From Pseudomonadota bacterium (GTDB taxonomy: Bacteria > Pseudomonadota > Gammaproteobacteria > Steroidobacterales > Steroidobacteraceae), in the NCBI GenBank assembly GCA_021850555.1, contig JAJZLX010000122.1, positions 1-6,551 on the forward strand: a stretch of DNA of 6,551 bases. The letters are read 5' to 3'. A program made the position numbers and the translations under genes. The notes beneath the pieces are model-generated. The model made no database searches. It was given only the letters and a program-made list of their open reading frames with translations, and had not been told where the DNA came from. Of this stretch, positions 1 to 6,355 are shown one piece after another (the first letter of the stretch is position 1; the number at the start of each line of letters is the position of its first letter).

Positions 1-1478
1 AGACTGCCACGGATGATGCGCCGCTCGGCATGCTCGATACCATTGTGCGTCTGAAGCGCCGGGAGCAATGGCCGTATGCCGCAGTGCCGCGCTTTTACGC
101 GCGCTGGCCGCATTGGCTGCAGTGGCCGTTCCGGCACACGTTCTGGCCCGACAAGCGCCGTGTGACGGTCGATCAGCTGGAAAACGGGTATATGGGGCCC
201 GCCGGCACGTTCCACGAGGGCCTCAATCAGGCCCTCGATATCCCGGGTTTGCCGCCCTATTGGACGATGCCCGTGGCCAATCGCACCAATATGGTGAACA
301 GCGGCAGCAAAACATTGATCGGCATCCGCGTGACCGGCGCGAATCTCACGGTTCTGGGTAAGCTCTCGAACGATATCGCCCGTGCGATCACGCCGGTTCA
401 GGGCACGCTGAGCGCGATCGCCAATCAGCCGCTCGGGGGCTATTACCTCGATATCAAAGTGAAGCGCGACGTCGCAGCCCGCTACGGCTTGACGGTCGGT
501 GCCGTCCAGCGCGTCATCGGCATGGCGATCGGAGGCGAGAAGATCGGCACCATGGTCCTTGGCGTCGAACGCTATCCGATCGACCTGCGCTACCCGGTCA
601 ATCTGCGCGATAAACCCGAGGCGCTGCGGCAGATTCCGATCATGCTGCCCGGCGGCGGCAGTATCCCCCTCGGCATGGTTGCGAGGATCCGCTACGACGC
701 CGGGCCCCCATCGATCGACAGCTACGATACCCGCACAGTCAATTACATCAACGTGACCACGCAGGTGTCGGATCTCCTCGGCTATGTGCACCGGGCCGAT
801 GCCGCCATCACCAAGGGGGTTACGATGCCGCCTGGCTACACCTACGAATGGATCGGTCAGTACCAGCAGATCCGCGCCGCCAATGAACGGCTCGCCATCG
901 CCGTCCCGCTCGTCCTGTTCGCCATCGTGGTGCTGCTCTTTCTCGCCACGGGGAACTTCCGGCGCGTGCTCGGCGTGCTGCTCGCGGTTCCCTTCGGGCT
1001 CGTCGGGGCGTTTTGGGGCTTGTGGTTCATGCACTACCAGCTGTCGGTGGCGGTGTGGGTCGGCGTGATCGCGCTCGCGGGGCTCGCGGCCGAGATGGGG
1101 TTGGTCCTGCTGGTCTATCTCGATGTGAGCGTGCGGGAATTCCGCGACAGCGGTCGGCTGCGCAGCCGCAGCGATCTGTTTGATGCCGTTTATTCCGGTG
1201 CCGTGCGTCGCATCCGGCCACAGACCATGACGGTGCTCGCGGCGCTCGCGGGGCTCACGCCGCTGCTGTGGGCCCAGGGCTCGGGAGCGGACGTGATGCG
1301 CCATCTCGCCGTGCCGATGATCTTCGGCCTCATCACGAGCTTCTTCCTGGAGCTGCTGGTGTTGCCGACGCTGTATTACATCGCGATGAGTTACGCGCTT
1401 CGTCACCATATCGAGCCGCGTACTCCGCCAGATGCCGGAGAAGGGCATCCGCAGCTGAATCTGGGAGACAGCGTATGA
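1..1478 (+). CDS. cusA: CusA-type Cu(I)/Ag(I) RND efflux pump, C-terminal 491 residues (5' end outside window)
   Basis: Inner-membrane RND transporter that exports metal ions from periplasm or cytoplasm through a tripartite complex, using proton influx. The frame is open from base 3, so the gene enters from the left. The fragment aligns by eye with E. coli CusA from about residue 614 to the end. It covers the second periplasmic porter loop (to about nt 880) and five hydrophobic segments near nt 890-950, 963-1030, 1045-1120, 1227-1275 and 1310-1385, as expected for TM8-TM12. Methionines at nt 30-32 (PLGM) and 291-293 (NRTNM) match CusA M623 and M672, two of the three Cu/Ag-binding methionines; the third would lie upstream. 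The relay glutamate (E939 in CusA) is kept in AAEMG (nt 1092). The relay lysine K984 is replaced by glutamine (RPQTMT, nt 1221). Compared with E. coli, a longer, tryptophan-rich loop follows nt 75. The stop overlaps the next start by 4 nt (ATGA), indicating one operon with translational coupling. The family is certain; metal choice is inferred from the methionines. Confidence 0.93.
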   Translation, partial: TATDDAPLGMLDTIVRLKRREQWPYAAVPRFYARWPHWLQWPFRHTFWPDKRRVTVDQLENGYMGPAGTFHEGLNQALDIPGLPPYWTMPVANRTNMVNSGSKTLIGIRVTGANLTVLGKLSNDIARAITPVQGTLSAIANQPLGGYYLDIKVKRDVAARYGLTVGAVQRVIGMAIGGEKIGTMVLGVERYPIDLRYPVNLRDKPEALRQIPIMLPGGGSIPLGMVARIRYDAGPPSIDSYDTRTVNYINVTTQVSDLLGYVHRADAAITKGVTMPPGYTYEWIGQYQQIRAANERLAIAVPLVLFAIVVLLFLATGNFRRVLGVLLAVPFGLVGAFWGLWFMHYQLSVAVWVGVIALAGLAAEMGLVLLVYLDVSVREFRDSGRLRSRSDLFDAVYSGAVRRIRPQTMTVLAALAGLTPLLWAQGSGADVMRHLAVPMIFGLITSFFLELLVLPTLYYIAMSYALRHHIEPRTPPDAGEGHPQLNLGDSV

Positions 1479-2839
1479 GTCTCGGCATGCCATACTGGCC
1501 GTCGCCGCGCTGGTGTGCGCTGTTGGCGATTGGGGCTGCGACCACCGTCGCAGGATGCACGTTCATGCCGCGCGGAGCGCATACGCTACAGCGTCAGGCC
1601 GTGCTTGCGGGACAGCCATTTCTGAAGGCCCCACATGAGCGGAATCTGCCTCCACTGCCCGCCGTACCGGCGCCCCGGGAACTCGTCCGCCGCGCTCTGC
1701 TCAACAGCCCTGACGTTGAGGCCGCCTATTGGCGGTGGCGCGCGGCCATCGAGGCGATCGCGCAACGGGGCACCGAGATGACCGTTCCGGCGCTCGGGAC
1801 GACCGTCAGCCTCAAGAACGGGGCAGCGAGCTACGGCAGCACCATGCTCCAGCTCGCCAATATGAGCAGCGCGCCCATTGAATGGCCGAGCAAGCCGCTC
1901 GCCGAGACCCGAGCTGCGCTGCAACGGGCGTATGCCGCCGGATGGCAGTACCGTCGGGCTCAGTTTGCCGTGCGCCGGCAAACCCTCGATGCCTGGTACA
2001 AGCTGGTAGCGGACTCGGCGATGCTGGATCTGCTGCGCCGGGACGCGGTACTGCTGCGCGAACTGGACGCCTTTGCCCGAGCACGCATCGAGGCCGGTGC
2101 AGTCTCGCCCACCGCCGTTCTCACGGTCGAGAACGGGCTGACTGGACTGCGCGCGAGGATCACCGCCGTATCCTCGGAGCTGCCCGCCGACCGCGCTGCC
2201 CTTAATCGCCTCATCGGCCGACCGGTGCGTCGGCCGCTGCGCGTACCGGAGAAGCTTCCGCGTACGCCAATGCCGCAGAGCGGTCTGACTCGCCTGTTGA
2301 CCCTGGCAGTGCGCCGCAATCCCGATCTGGCGGCATTGCGCCGGGATATTCACGCGGATCGCATCGACATCGAGCGTGCCAAGATGAACTACATTCCCGA
2401 CTTCATGCTCGCCGCCGCGACGAGCCTCGACGGTATCGCGCAGAACCTCGGCGGCGCGATCATGTTTCCGTTCGTGCGCTACCAGGCGATCAATGCCGCC
2501 ATTCGGCAGAATCGCGACTGGCTGCGTGAGAGTGAGGCAGAACTGCGCAGTGCGCGGCTGAGCATTGCCGCACGGGTCGTGGCCGATCTCGTGATGGTTC
2601 AAGGCGATGCTCGGCAAATCAATTTGTATGAGAGTGTCTTCTTGCCGCGTCTGCAGCGTCTCGCAGCCTTCACGCGCACCGATGTCGAGCAGAACAGGGC
2701 GCCAATTGATGAGCCGGTTCAGATCGAACGGACTCGCATAGAGGTCCAGGAGACCATTCTCGAGCTGCGACTCAATGAGGCCGAGCGTCAGGCCGACGTT
2801 GACGCCCTGGTCGCCGCGCGGCTCGAAAACGCCAAATAG
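1475..2839 (+). CDS. TolC/CusC-type outer-membrane efflux lipoprotein
   Basis: Outer-membrane channel subunit of a tripartite metal efflux system (OEP family), expected to form a trimer with a beta-barrel in the outer membrane and a long alpha-helical tunnel in the periplasm. The 454-residue length is normal for the family. The ATG at 1475 is chosen over a longer in-frame opening at 1268 for three reasons: it overlaps the pump's stop as ATGA, a GGGAGA ribosome-binding site lies just upstream (1463-1468), and it yields a lipoprotein signal. That signal is a hydrophobic stretch followed by the lipobox VAGC, with lipidated Cys28 and Thr at +2, which fits outer-membrane sorting. Two OEP repeats follow at about residues 55-245 and 270-450, rich in long amphipathic helices with many Arg, Ala, Leu and Glu. 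The first opens with the NSPDVEAAYWRWRAA segment and the second with RRNPDLAALRRDI, both typical. CusC is the likely counterpart given the CusA-type partner, but the protein is divergent. No hairpin terminator is evident after the stop. Confidence 0.9.
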   Translation: MSLGMPYWPSPRWCALLAIGAATTVAGCTFMPRGAHTLQRQAVLAGQPFLKAPHERNLPPLPAVPAPRELVRRALLNSPDVEAAYWRWRAAIEAIAQRGTEMTVPALGTTVSLKNGAASYGSTMLQLANMSSAPIEWPSKPLAETRAALQRAYAAGWQYRRAQFAVRRQTLDAWYKLVADSAMLDLLRRDAVLLRELDAFARARIEAGAVSPTAVLTVENGLTGLRARITAVSSELPADRAALNRLIGRPVRRPLRVPEKLPRTPMPQSGLTRLLTLAVRRNPDLAALRRDIHADRIDIERAKMNYIPDFMLAAATSLDGIAQNLGGAIMFPFVRYQAINAAIRQNRDWLRESEAELRSARLSIAARVVADLVMVQGDARQINLYESVFLPRLQRLAAFTRTDVEQNRAPIDEPVQIERTRIEVQETILELRLNEAERQADVDALVAARLENAK

Positions 2840-3330
2840 TCTTCGTCTGTCAGAAAATTCATGGAGTCACGAAAGATATTTGTCAAGCCAGTGGACGGGT
2901 CGTGCCCGGCCGTGACAAACATGGCCTGTACATGAATAAGCCGCGTGAGCAGCTCGTAGACGATCGATGTGCGGGTGTTGTCGCGCATCGCCGCACATTG
3001 ATGCTGGGGATTGAAGGCAACCGCGGCAGTCGACCCGCGCCTCGTGCCCATCGGTGGCACCTACGTGTGGAGCACCAATCCCTGCACGACATCACGGCGA
3101 AGTCGCAGTGGTTCGATGAGGCCGTGCTTGGACGGGTGCGGGAGTGCGTGAGTCCGACGATTCAGTTGAAGACCAACGCAGGTTGCCAGTGGATGGTGAG
3201 TGAATCAGACAACGATCGGCCACAGCAAAGCATGCAAGCGCGCCCGGCGATGGTCGGCTCAAGACCGAACCGCACCGTCTGTGCAGGTTCATGCCCGATG
3301 TTCCCGGGGCGCCAGTCATTGGCTGCCGCC
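2840..3330. other. Gap of about 490 bp with no recognisable gene
   Basis: No protein family is recognised on either strand. On the plus strand a frame is open from 2902 until the insertion element creates a stop at 3340-3342, but it has no ribosome-binding site and its composition (many Arg, His, Gln) is that of a non-coding frame. On the minus strand one frame is readable from about 3180 down to 2788, broken by a TAG at 3061-3063; it overlaps the end of the outer-membrane protein gene and is also not recognised. Neither convinces as a gene. The stretch could hold a decayed gene, and before the insertion it would have contained any promoter of the small gene now at 6356. No strong promoter or terminator could be picked out. 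Confidence 0.5.
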
Positions 3331-3338
3331 CATTCGAT
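3331..3338. repeat. Left target-site duplication of the IS66 element (CATTCGAT)
   Basis: The 8 bases CATTCGAT lie directly before the left inverted repeat and recur exactly after the right inverted repeat at 6335-6342. An 8-bp duplication is characteristic of IS66-family transposition. The perfect match suggests a single, fairly recent insertion with no later rearrangement of the ends. Confidence 0.95.
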
Positions 3339-3369
3339 GTAAGCGTCACACCGGGGACTGTCTGGTCGG
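3339..3369 (+). repeat. Left terminal inverted repeat (IRL) of the IS66 element
   Basis: Starts GTAAGCGTC. Compared base by base with the reverse complement of 6304-6334, the first 9 positions are identical and 22 of 31 match overall, including the shared block ACTG at positions 19-22 of the repeat. It would be the binding and cleavage site for the transposase. Its first bases create a TAA stop for the plus-strand frame entering from the left. Confidence 0.9.
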
Positions 3370-3391
3370 ATGGGCGTCCGCCCGGTAATAG
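3363..3391 (+). promoter_or_regulatory. Weak candidate promoter for tnpA, overlapping a small hairpin
   Basis: TAATAG at 3386-3391 resembles a -10 box. A 17-base spacer places TGGTCG (3363-3368) at -35, matching only 3 of 6 consensus bases. Between them, GGGC-GTCC-GCCC at 3372-3383 can form a short hairpin. The position, between the left repeat and tnpA, is right for the transposition operon's promoter. The match is poor, as is usual for IS promoters, and this is a guess from position and sequence. Confidence 0.25.
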
Positions 3392-3424
3392 ACCCGCGCA
3401 GTTCACCACGAGAGGTGCTGCGAC

Positions 3425-3799
3425 ATGGTCCGAAGATCGACTGGGATTTCAGAGGGAGCCGTAATTCGAAGGCAAAGGCGGTGGAGCGCGAGGGATCGCG
3501 CGAGATGGCTTGAGCGCTTCGAGCGCAGTGGGCTGAGCGTGCGGGTTTTCTGCCGCAGGCACCGGGTGCCGGTATCGACGCTGCTTTTCTGGCGGCGCCG
3601 GGCGCGGCAGGCAGCGGGACCGACTGCCGGCGTGCTGGTTGAGGTGCCGTCGGCGGCGGTCAGCGAGGCGGGTGCCACCGCAGGAGCGCGGGGCGTCGCG
3701 ATCCGGCTGCCGAACAATATCGAGCTCGAGGTTTCGGAGCAGACCGATCCGAAGTGGGTGGCGAGGCTCATCAGGGAGGCAGCGGCATGCTCGGGCTGA
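3425..3799 (+). CDS. tnpA: IS66 accessory transposition protein TnpA (Orf1), helix-turn-helix
   Basis: A 124-residue protein of the IS66 Orf1 family, required with TnpB alongside the TnpC transposase; its exact role is not settled, but it is a DNA-binding-type protein. Residues about 25-58 form the helix-turn-helix region, with the family pattern SGLSVRVFCRRHRVPVSTLLFW (split here as SGLSVRVFCRR then HRVPVSTLLFW). A variable Ala/Gly-rich linker follows, and the C-terminal part (about 90-118) has the usual VAIRLPNNIELEV-type strand pattern before a short helix. The ATG at 3425 has AGAGG (3411-3415) 9 bases upstream. The gene starts 86 bp inside the left end and overlaps tnpB by 13 nt, so the two are one transcription unit, probably translationally coupled. 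The frame is intact and of normal length. Confidence 0.9.
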   Translation: MVRRSTGISEGAVIRRQRRWSARDRARWLERFERSGLSVRVFCRRHRVPVSTLLFWRRRARQAAGPTAGVLVEVPSAAVSEAGATAGARGVAIRLPNNIELEVSEQTDPKWVARLIREAAACSG

Positions 3800-4179
3800 G
3801 TGATCAGACGCGGGTCTTCCTCAGGCCCGGAGTGACCGACGGGCGGCTGTCGTTCGAGGGATTGCGAGCGTTGGCGGTGAACGTGATCCGCCAGGACGTG
3901 CTGGCCGGGCACCTCTTCGTTTTCTGCAACAGGCGCCACAACCGCATCCGCTGTTTGTACTGGGACGGCAGCGGCTTTTGGGTGGCGACCAAGCGTCTCG
4001 AGCGCGCGACCTTCGATTGGCCGAAGACCGAGCAGGCGGTGATGGAGATGAGCGTGGCGCAACTGCGGCTGCTGCTCGAGGGCTTCGAACTCAAGAGACG
4101 CCGCGGTTGGTACCGGCGCGAGGAGAAACTGCAGGCGCCGAAGCCTGAGCCTGAACTTCTCGCAACGCGCACGCTCTAA
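3787..4179 (+). CDS. tnpB: IS66 accessory transposition protein TnpB (Orf2)
   Basis: A 130-residue member of the IS66 Orf2 family, which is unrelated to the TnpB of IS605/IS200 elements despite the name. The family signature is plain: VFLRPGVTDGRLSFEGLRAL (residues 10-29), GHLFVFCNRRHNRIRCLYWD (41-60), GFWVATKRLERATFDWP (63-79) and the closing LRLLLEGFEL segment (93-102). A basic tail of about 28 residues follows. The ATG at 3787 is chosen over an in-frame ATG at 3754 because AGGGAGG (3773-3779) lies 7 bases before it and the protein then begins just before the conserved region. It overlaps the end of tnpA by 13 nt, and tnpC begins 6 nt after its stop, so all three are coupled. Its biochemical role is not known; in studied IS66 elements it is needed for full transposition. 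Confidence 0.92.
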   Translation: MLGLSDQTRVFLRPGVTDGRLSFEGLRALAVNVIRQDVLAGHLFVFCNRRHNRIRCLYWDGSGFWVATKRLERATFDWPKTEQAVMEMSVAQLRLLLEGFELKRRRGWYRREEKLQAPKPEPELLATRTL

Positions 4180-4185
4180 CATCAC

Positions 4186-5754
4186 GTGACTGACGCTGCG
4201 AACGAAAACACCAACATCCTCTGCGAGGACATGTCCGCCCTCAGGGAAATCGTCGAGAAGCAGCGTACGGAGCTGGCCGCACTCCGTACGCTGCTCATCA
4301 ACGAGCGGGCGCTGCGCGAGCGGGCCGAGTCGAAGCTGCGGGACCTGCTGCGACGGCTCTATGGACCGAAGAGCGAGAAGCTCACCGACGAGCAGCTCGC
4401 GTTGTTCGGGCTCGCGAACGTTCCGGCGTTCTCGGTGCAGCCGAGGCCATCGAACTCGGCGAACTCAGGTGCCGAGAAGGGCAAGCGACGCCATGGCGGC
4501 GGCGGCCGGCGCCGCGAGCCCGAGCATCTGCCGATCGGGGATACGGTCCGCCTGGATCTGCCCGAGGAGCAGAGGACGGGCTTGGTCCTCATCCGTCACG
4601 AGATCAGCTGGGAGATCGACTACCGCCCGAGCAGCTTCTTTCGCCGGCAGTTCATCCGCCCGGTCTATGCCCACCCGCAGCGGCTCCATGCCCCGGTGAT
4701 GGCTCCGATGCCGCCGCGCGTGATCACTCAGGGAATGGTCGGCCCCGGCTTCGTGGCCCACACCCTGGTCAGCAAGTTCGTGGACCACTTGCCCCTGTAT
4801 CGTCAGGAGTCGATCGATGCCCGCGCCGGGGTGGTGATCTCGCGACAGGCGCGCTTCCGCTACGTGCGCGAGGCAGCGTACCTGCTGATCACGATCTACC
4901 AGCAGCTGAAGGCCCTGATCCTCGCCAGCGGCTACGTCGAGGTCGATGAGACCTTCGTCAAGCTCCTCGATCGCGATCGCAGCGGCTGCGCCCACACGGC
5001 CTACCTCTGGACGTACCTCTCGATCCACGACAAGGCGGTGCTCTTTGAGTTCTCCCCCTCCCGCGGGGCGGACAATCCCCGAGCCTTCTTCCCCGCCGAC
5101 TGGCGGGGCGTCGCGCAGACCGACGGCTACCAGGTCTACCCGAGTGTCTTCCGGGATCGCCCGAACATCATCCACCTCGAGTGCATGGCGCATCTGCGCC
5201 GCAGGGTGGTAGAGGCGGTGCGCGCCGATGAGCTCGAGGCGCTGGCACTGCTGAAGGACATCACGGAGCTCTATCGCATCGAGCGCGAGGCTGACGTCAG
5301 GGGCTTGAGTGTCCTGCAGCGCGGCTACTGGCGGCACGGCCTTGCGAAGCCGGTCCTGAAGCGTCTGCAGCGGCGCTTCCTGGCACTCTCGGCCACGGCG
5401 CTGCCGGCCAGCAGGCTCGGCGAGGCGGTCACGTACGCGAATAACCGCTGGCCGCATCTTGCCGGCTACGCCAAGGTCGGCTTCGGCCACGTGAGCATCG
5501 ACCAGAACCCCGTCGAGCGGATGATCCGCCCGACCAAGGTCGGTTCGCGCAACTGGCTCTTCATCGGCAATCCCAAATCCGGCTGGTGCTCGGCGGTGAT
5601 CTACTCGATCGTGGGGACATGCCGGCTCCTTGGCGTCAATCCCGAGGCGTATCTGACCTGGGTCTTGCCCAGGCTCGCCGCGGCCACCAACAGGACCGCC
5701 GCCGCCCTCCTGCCGCACGACTACGCTCGAGAGCATCCGCCGGATAGCGGCTGA
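4186..5754 (+). CDS. tnpC: IS66-family DDE transposase TnpC
   Basis: The catalytic transposase, 522 residues, normal for the family. Order of parts: an N-terminal coiled coil (about 15-60) rich in Leu, Glu and Arg; a Gly/Arg linker (97-111); the region that normally holds a zinc finger (about 125-170); then the DDE nuclease core. The likely catalytic triad is Asp254 (VEVDET), Asp313 (QTDGY) and Glu444 (NPVERMIRP). The family motifs DHLPLYRQE (200-208), CMAHLRRRV and RNWLFIGNPKSG are all present, and the IS66 C-terminal domain follows. The CxxC pairs of the usual zinc finger are absent: there is no cysteine between residues 14 and 260. The GTG at 4186 is 6 nt after the tnpB stop and has no good ribosome-binding site, so translation is probably coupled; ATG at 4231 is an alternative. 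A palindrome TCACGTGA (4182-4189) spans the start codon. Its stop abuts that of the convergent OsmC-like gene. Confidence 0.95.
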   Translation: MTDAANENTNILCEDMSALREIVEKQRTELAALRTLLINERALRERAESKLRDLLRRLYGPKSEKLTDEQLALFGLANVPAFSVQPRPSNSANSGAEKGKRRHGGGGRRREPEHLPIGDTVRLDLPEEQRTGLVLIRHEISWEIDYRPSSFFRRQFIRPVYAHPQRLHAPVMAPMPPRVITQGMVGPGFVAHTLVSKFVDHLPLYRQESIDARAGVVISRQARFRYVREAAYLLITIYQQLKALILASGYVEVDETFVKLLDRDRSGCAHTAYLWTYLSIHDKAVLFEFSPSRGADNPRAFFPADWRGVAQTDGYQVYPSVFRDRPNIIHLECMAHLRRRVVEAVRADELEALALLKDITELYRIEREADVRGLSVLQRGYWRHGLAKPVLKRLQRRFLALSATALPASRLGEAVTYANNRWPHLAGYAKVGFGHVSIDQNPVERMIRPTKVGSRNWLFIGNPKSGWCSAVIYSIVGTCRLLGVNPEAYLTWVLPRLAAATNRTAAALLPHDYAREHPPDSG

Positions 5755-6252
5755 TCAGCCCGGCCGCACCGTCACCTTCGCCTTGATCGAGCGGGCGATG
5801 AAGCACCGCTCGTGCGCGAGCTCGTGCACCTTCGCGATCGCCTCGGCGGTGACCTCGTAGTGCGGATCGAACCTGATCTTCGGGTACAGGATCACCTCGC
5901 TCACCCAGATCTGCTCAGGGGCGCTCTCGCTCAATACCCCATGGGCCCGGTCCAGGTAGCTCGCCACCTCGATCCCCATCCCGAACGCCACGTTCAGCCA
6001 CGAGAGCATGTGCGCGCTCGCCACCGCCGCGACGAACATGTTCTCCGGGTTCACCGCTGCTCGGTCGGTGAACGCCTTCGGCAGCATCGCCGGGGAGTCG
6101 GAGGCCTTCAGCTTCGCCCCGCCCACCAGGTGCCAGAGGTGTTCGCGGGAATACTTCCCCTTGGCCCCTGCCCATTTGCCCCGCTGCCAGTCAATCGTCG
6201 CCAGATGCACCGTCTCCGGTGCGTTCTCGTCGCCTGCCGCCGTCGTGCCCAC
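5755..6252 (-). CDS. OsmC-family protein lacking the peroxidatic cysteine; IS66 passenger
   Basis: A 165-residue protein of the OsmC/Ohr superfamily. Typical members are dimeric thiol peroxidases that reduce organic hydroperoxides. It fits the subgroup with an SRxHxW start: SREHLWHLVGG (residues 35-45), then NPENMFVAAVASAHMLSWL (68-86) and a C-terminal HELAHERCFIARSIKAKV (143-160). The second cysteine is kept (Cys150), but the first, expected in SCHML, is Ala80 (codon GCG, 6015-6013), so ordinary peroxidase chemistry is unlikely unless another group serves. No signal peptide is seen, so it should be cytoplasmic. The GTG start at 6252 has GGAG (6262-6259) 6 bases upstream. It is convergent with tnpC and lies inside the IS66 inverted repeats, so it is a passenger. 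The high-GC codon use resembles tnpC, hinting at long residence in the element. Family confident; function open. Confidence 0.88.
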   Translation of the reverse strand: MGTTAAGDENAPETVHLATIDWQRGKWAGAKGKYSREHLWHLVGGAKLKASDSPAMLPKAFTDRAAVNPENMFVAAVASAHMLSWLNVAFGMGIEVASYLDRAHGVLSESAPEQIWVSEVILYPKIRFDPHYEVTAEAIAKVHELAHERCFIARSIKAKVTVRPG

Positions 6253-6303
6253 TCGCCGCTCCGCTCGCTTTCGAGCGCGTAGACAAGCAGAGCCGGCCCT
6301 ATC

Positions 6304-6334
6304 CCGTCAAATCAGTAGACGCTGAGACGCTTAC
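6304..6334 (-). repeat. Right terminal inverted repeat (IRR) of the IS66 element
   Basis: On the minus strand it starts GTAAGCGTC at 6334, identical to the first 9 bases of the left end, with 22 of 31 positions matching overall. The passenger gene starts about 50 bp inside it. On the minus strand the repeat contains TTGACG, which could serve as a -35 box reading into the passenger gene, but no convincing -10 box follows at the right spacing. Confidence 0.9.
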
Positions 6335-6342
6335 CATTCGAT
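6335..6342. repeat. Right target-site duplication of the IS66 element (CATTCGAT)
   Basis: Exact copy of 3331-3338, directly after the right inverted repeat. The duplication ends at the base before the GGAGG of the small downstream gene, which fixes the original junction: before insertion, base 3338 was followed by what is now base 6343. Confidence 0.95.
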
Positions 6343-6348
6343 GGAGGT
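6343..6348 (+). promoter_or_regulatory. Strong ribosome-binding site of the small secreted protein
   Basis: GGAGGT lies 7 bases before the ATG at 6356. It decides the start in favour of 6356 over the in-frame ATG at 6341, which would place the ribosome-binding site inside the coding region and add five residues before the signal peptide. Confidence 0.85.
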
Positions 6349-6355
6349 AACTACC

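Larger units (their letters stand above)
3339..6334 (+). mobile_element. Complete IS66-family insertion sequence with an OsmC-like passenger gene
   Basis: A 2996-bp element bounded by inverted repeats that both start with GTAAGCGTC, the GTAAGC-type end usual for IS66. It is flanked by a perfect 8-bp target duplication. It contains tnpA, tnpB and tnpC in the standard order on the plus strand, then a minus-strand gene of the OsmC family between tnpC and the right end. All four reading frames are intact, and the TnpC catalytic residues are present, so the element may be active. The passenger lies inside the repeats and would move with the element. Passenger genes are known in several IS families, but I do not recall OsmC in IS66; that novelty is unchecked. 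Confidence 0.95.

Noticed and set aside
1268..1474. In-frame upstream extension of the outer-membrane protein gene, with an ATG at 1268
   Set aside because: It lies wholly inside the pump gene, has Arg/Ala-rich shadow composition, and would bury the lipoprotein signal. The ATG at 1475 has a ribosome-binding site and the ATGA overlap.
1586..2617. Long minus-strand open frame opposite the outer-membrane protein gene
   Set aside because: The plus-strand frame has clear OEP-family sequence; the minus frame is a GC-rich shadow with no recognised motif.
3019..3150. Short plus-strand reading containing AVDPRLVPIGGTY, reminiscent of the 3D (Asp-Asp-Asp) domain of lytic enzymes
   Set aside because: Only about 15 residues resemble the domain; a stop codon precedes it, and the later catalytic aspartate motifs are missing in all frames.
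2902..3342. Plus-strand open frame of 146 codons ending in the left end of the IS
   Set aside because: No ribosome-binding site, no recognised family, shadow-like composition, and its stop is supplied by the inserted element.
4465..5736. 423-codon minus-strand open frame opposite tnpC
   Set aside because: tnpC is a clear IS66 transposase with a complete DDE motif set; the reverse frame has the Arg, Asp and His composition of an antisense shadow.
5812..6282. Plus-strand open frame opposite the OsmC-like gene
   Set aside because: The minus frame matches OsmC-family motifs and has a ribosome-binding site; the plus frame is His/Arg-rich and has no recognisable content.
6280..6305. TAGACA as an outward -35 box in the right end of the IS, possibly driving the small gene
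   Set aside because: No acceptable -10 sequence at 16-18 bases; the nearest candidate, TATCCC, has the wrong spacing and matches only 3 of 6 bases.
6341..6355. Upstream in-frame ATG at 6341 as the start of the small secreted protein
   Set aside because: It is partly made by the target duplication and lacks a ribosome-binding site of its own; GGAGGT at 6343 points to the ATG at 6356, which directly begins a signal peptide.
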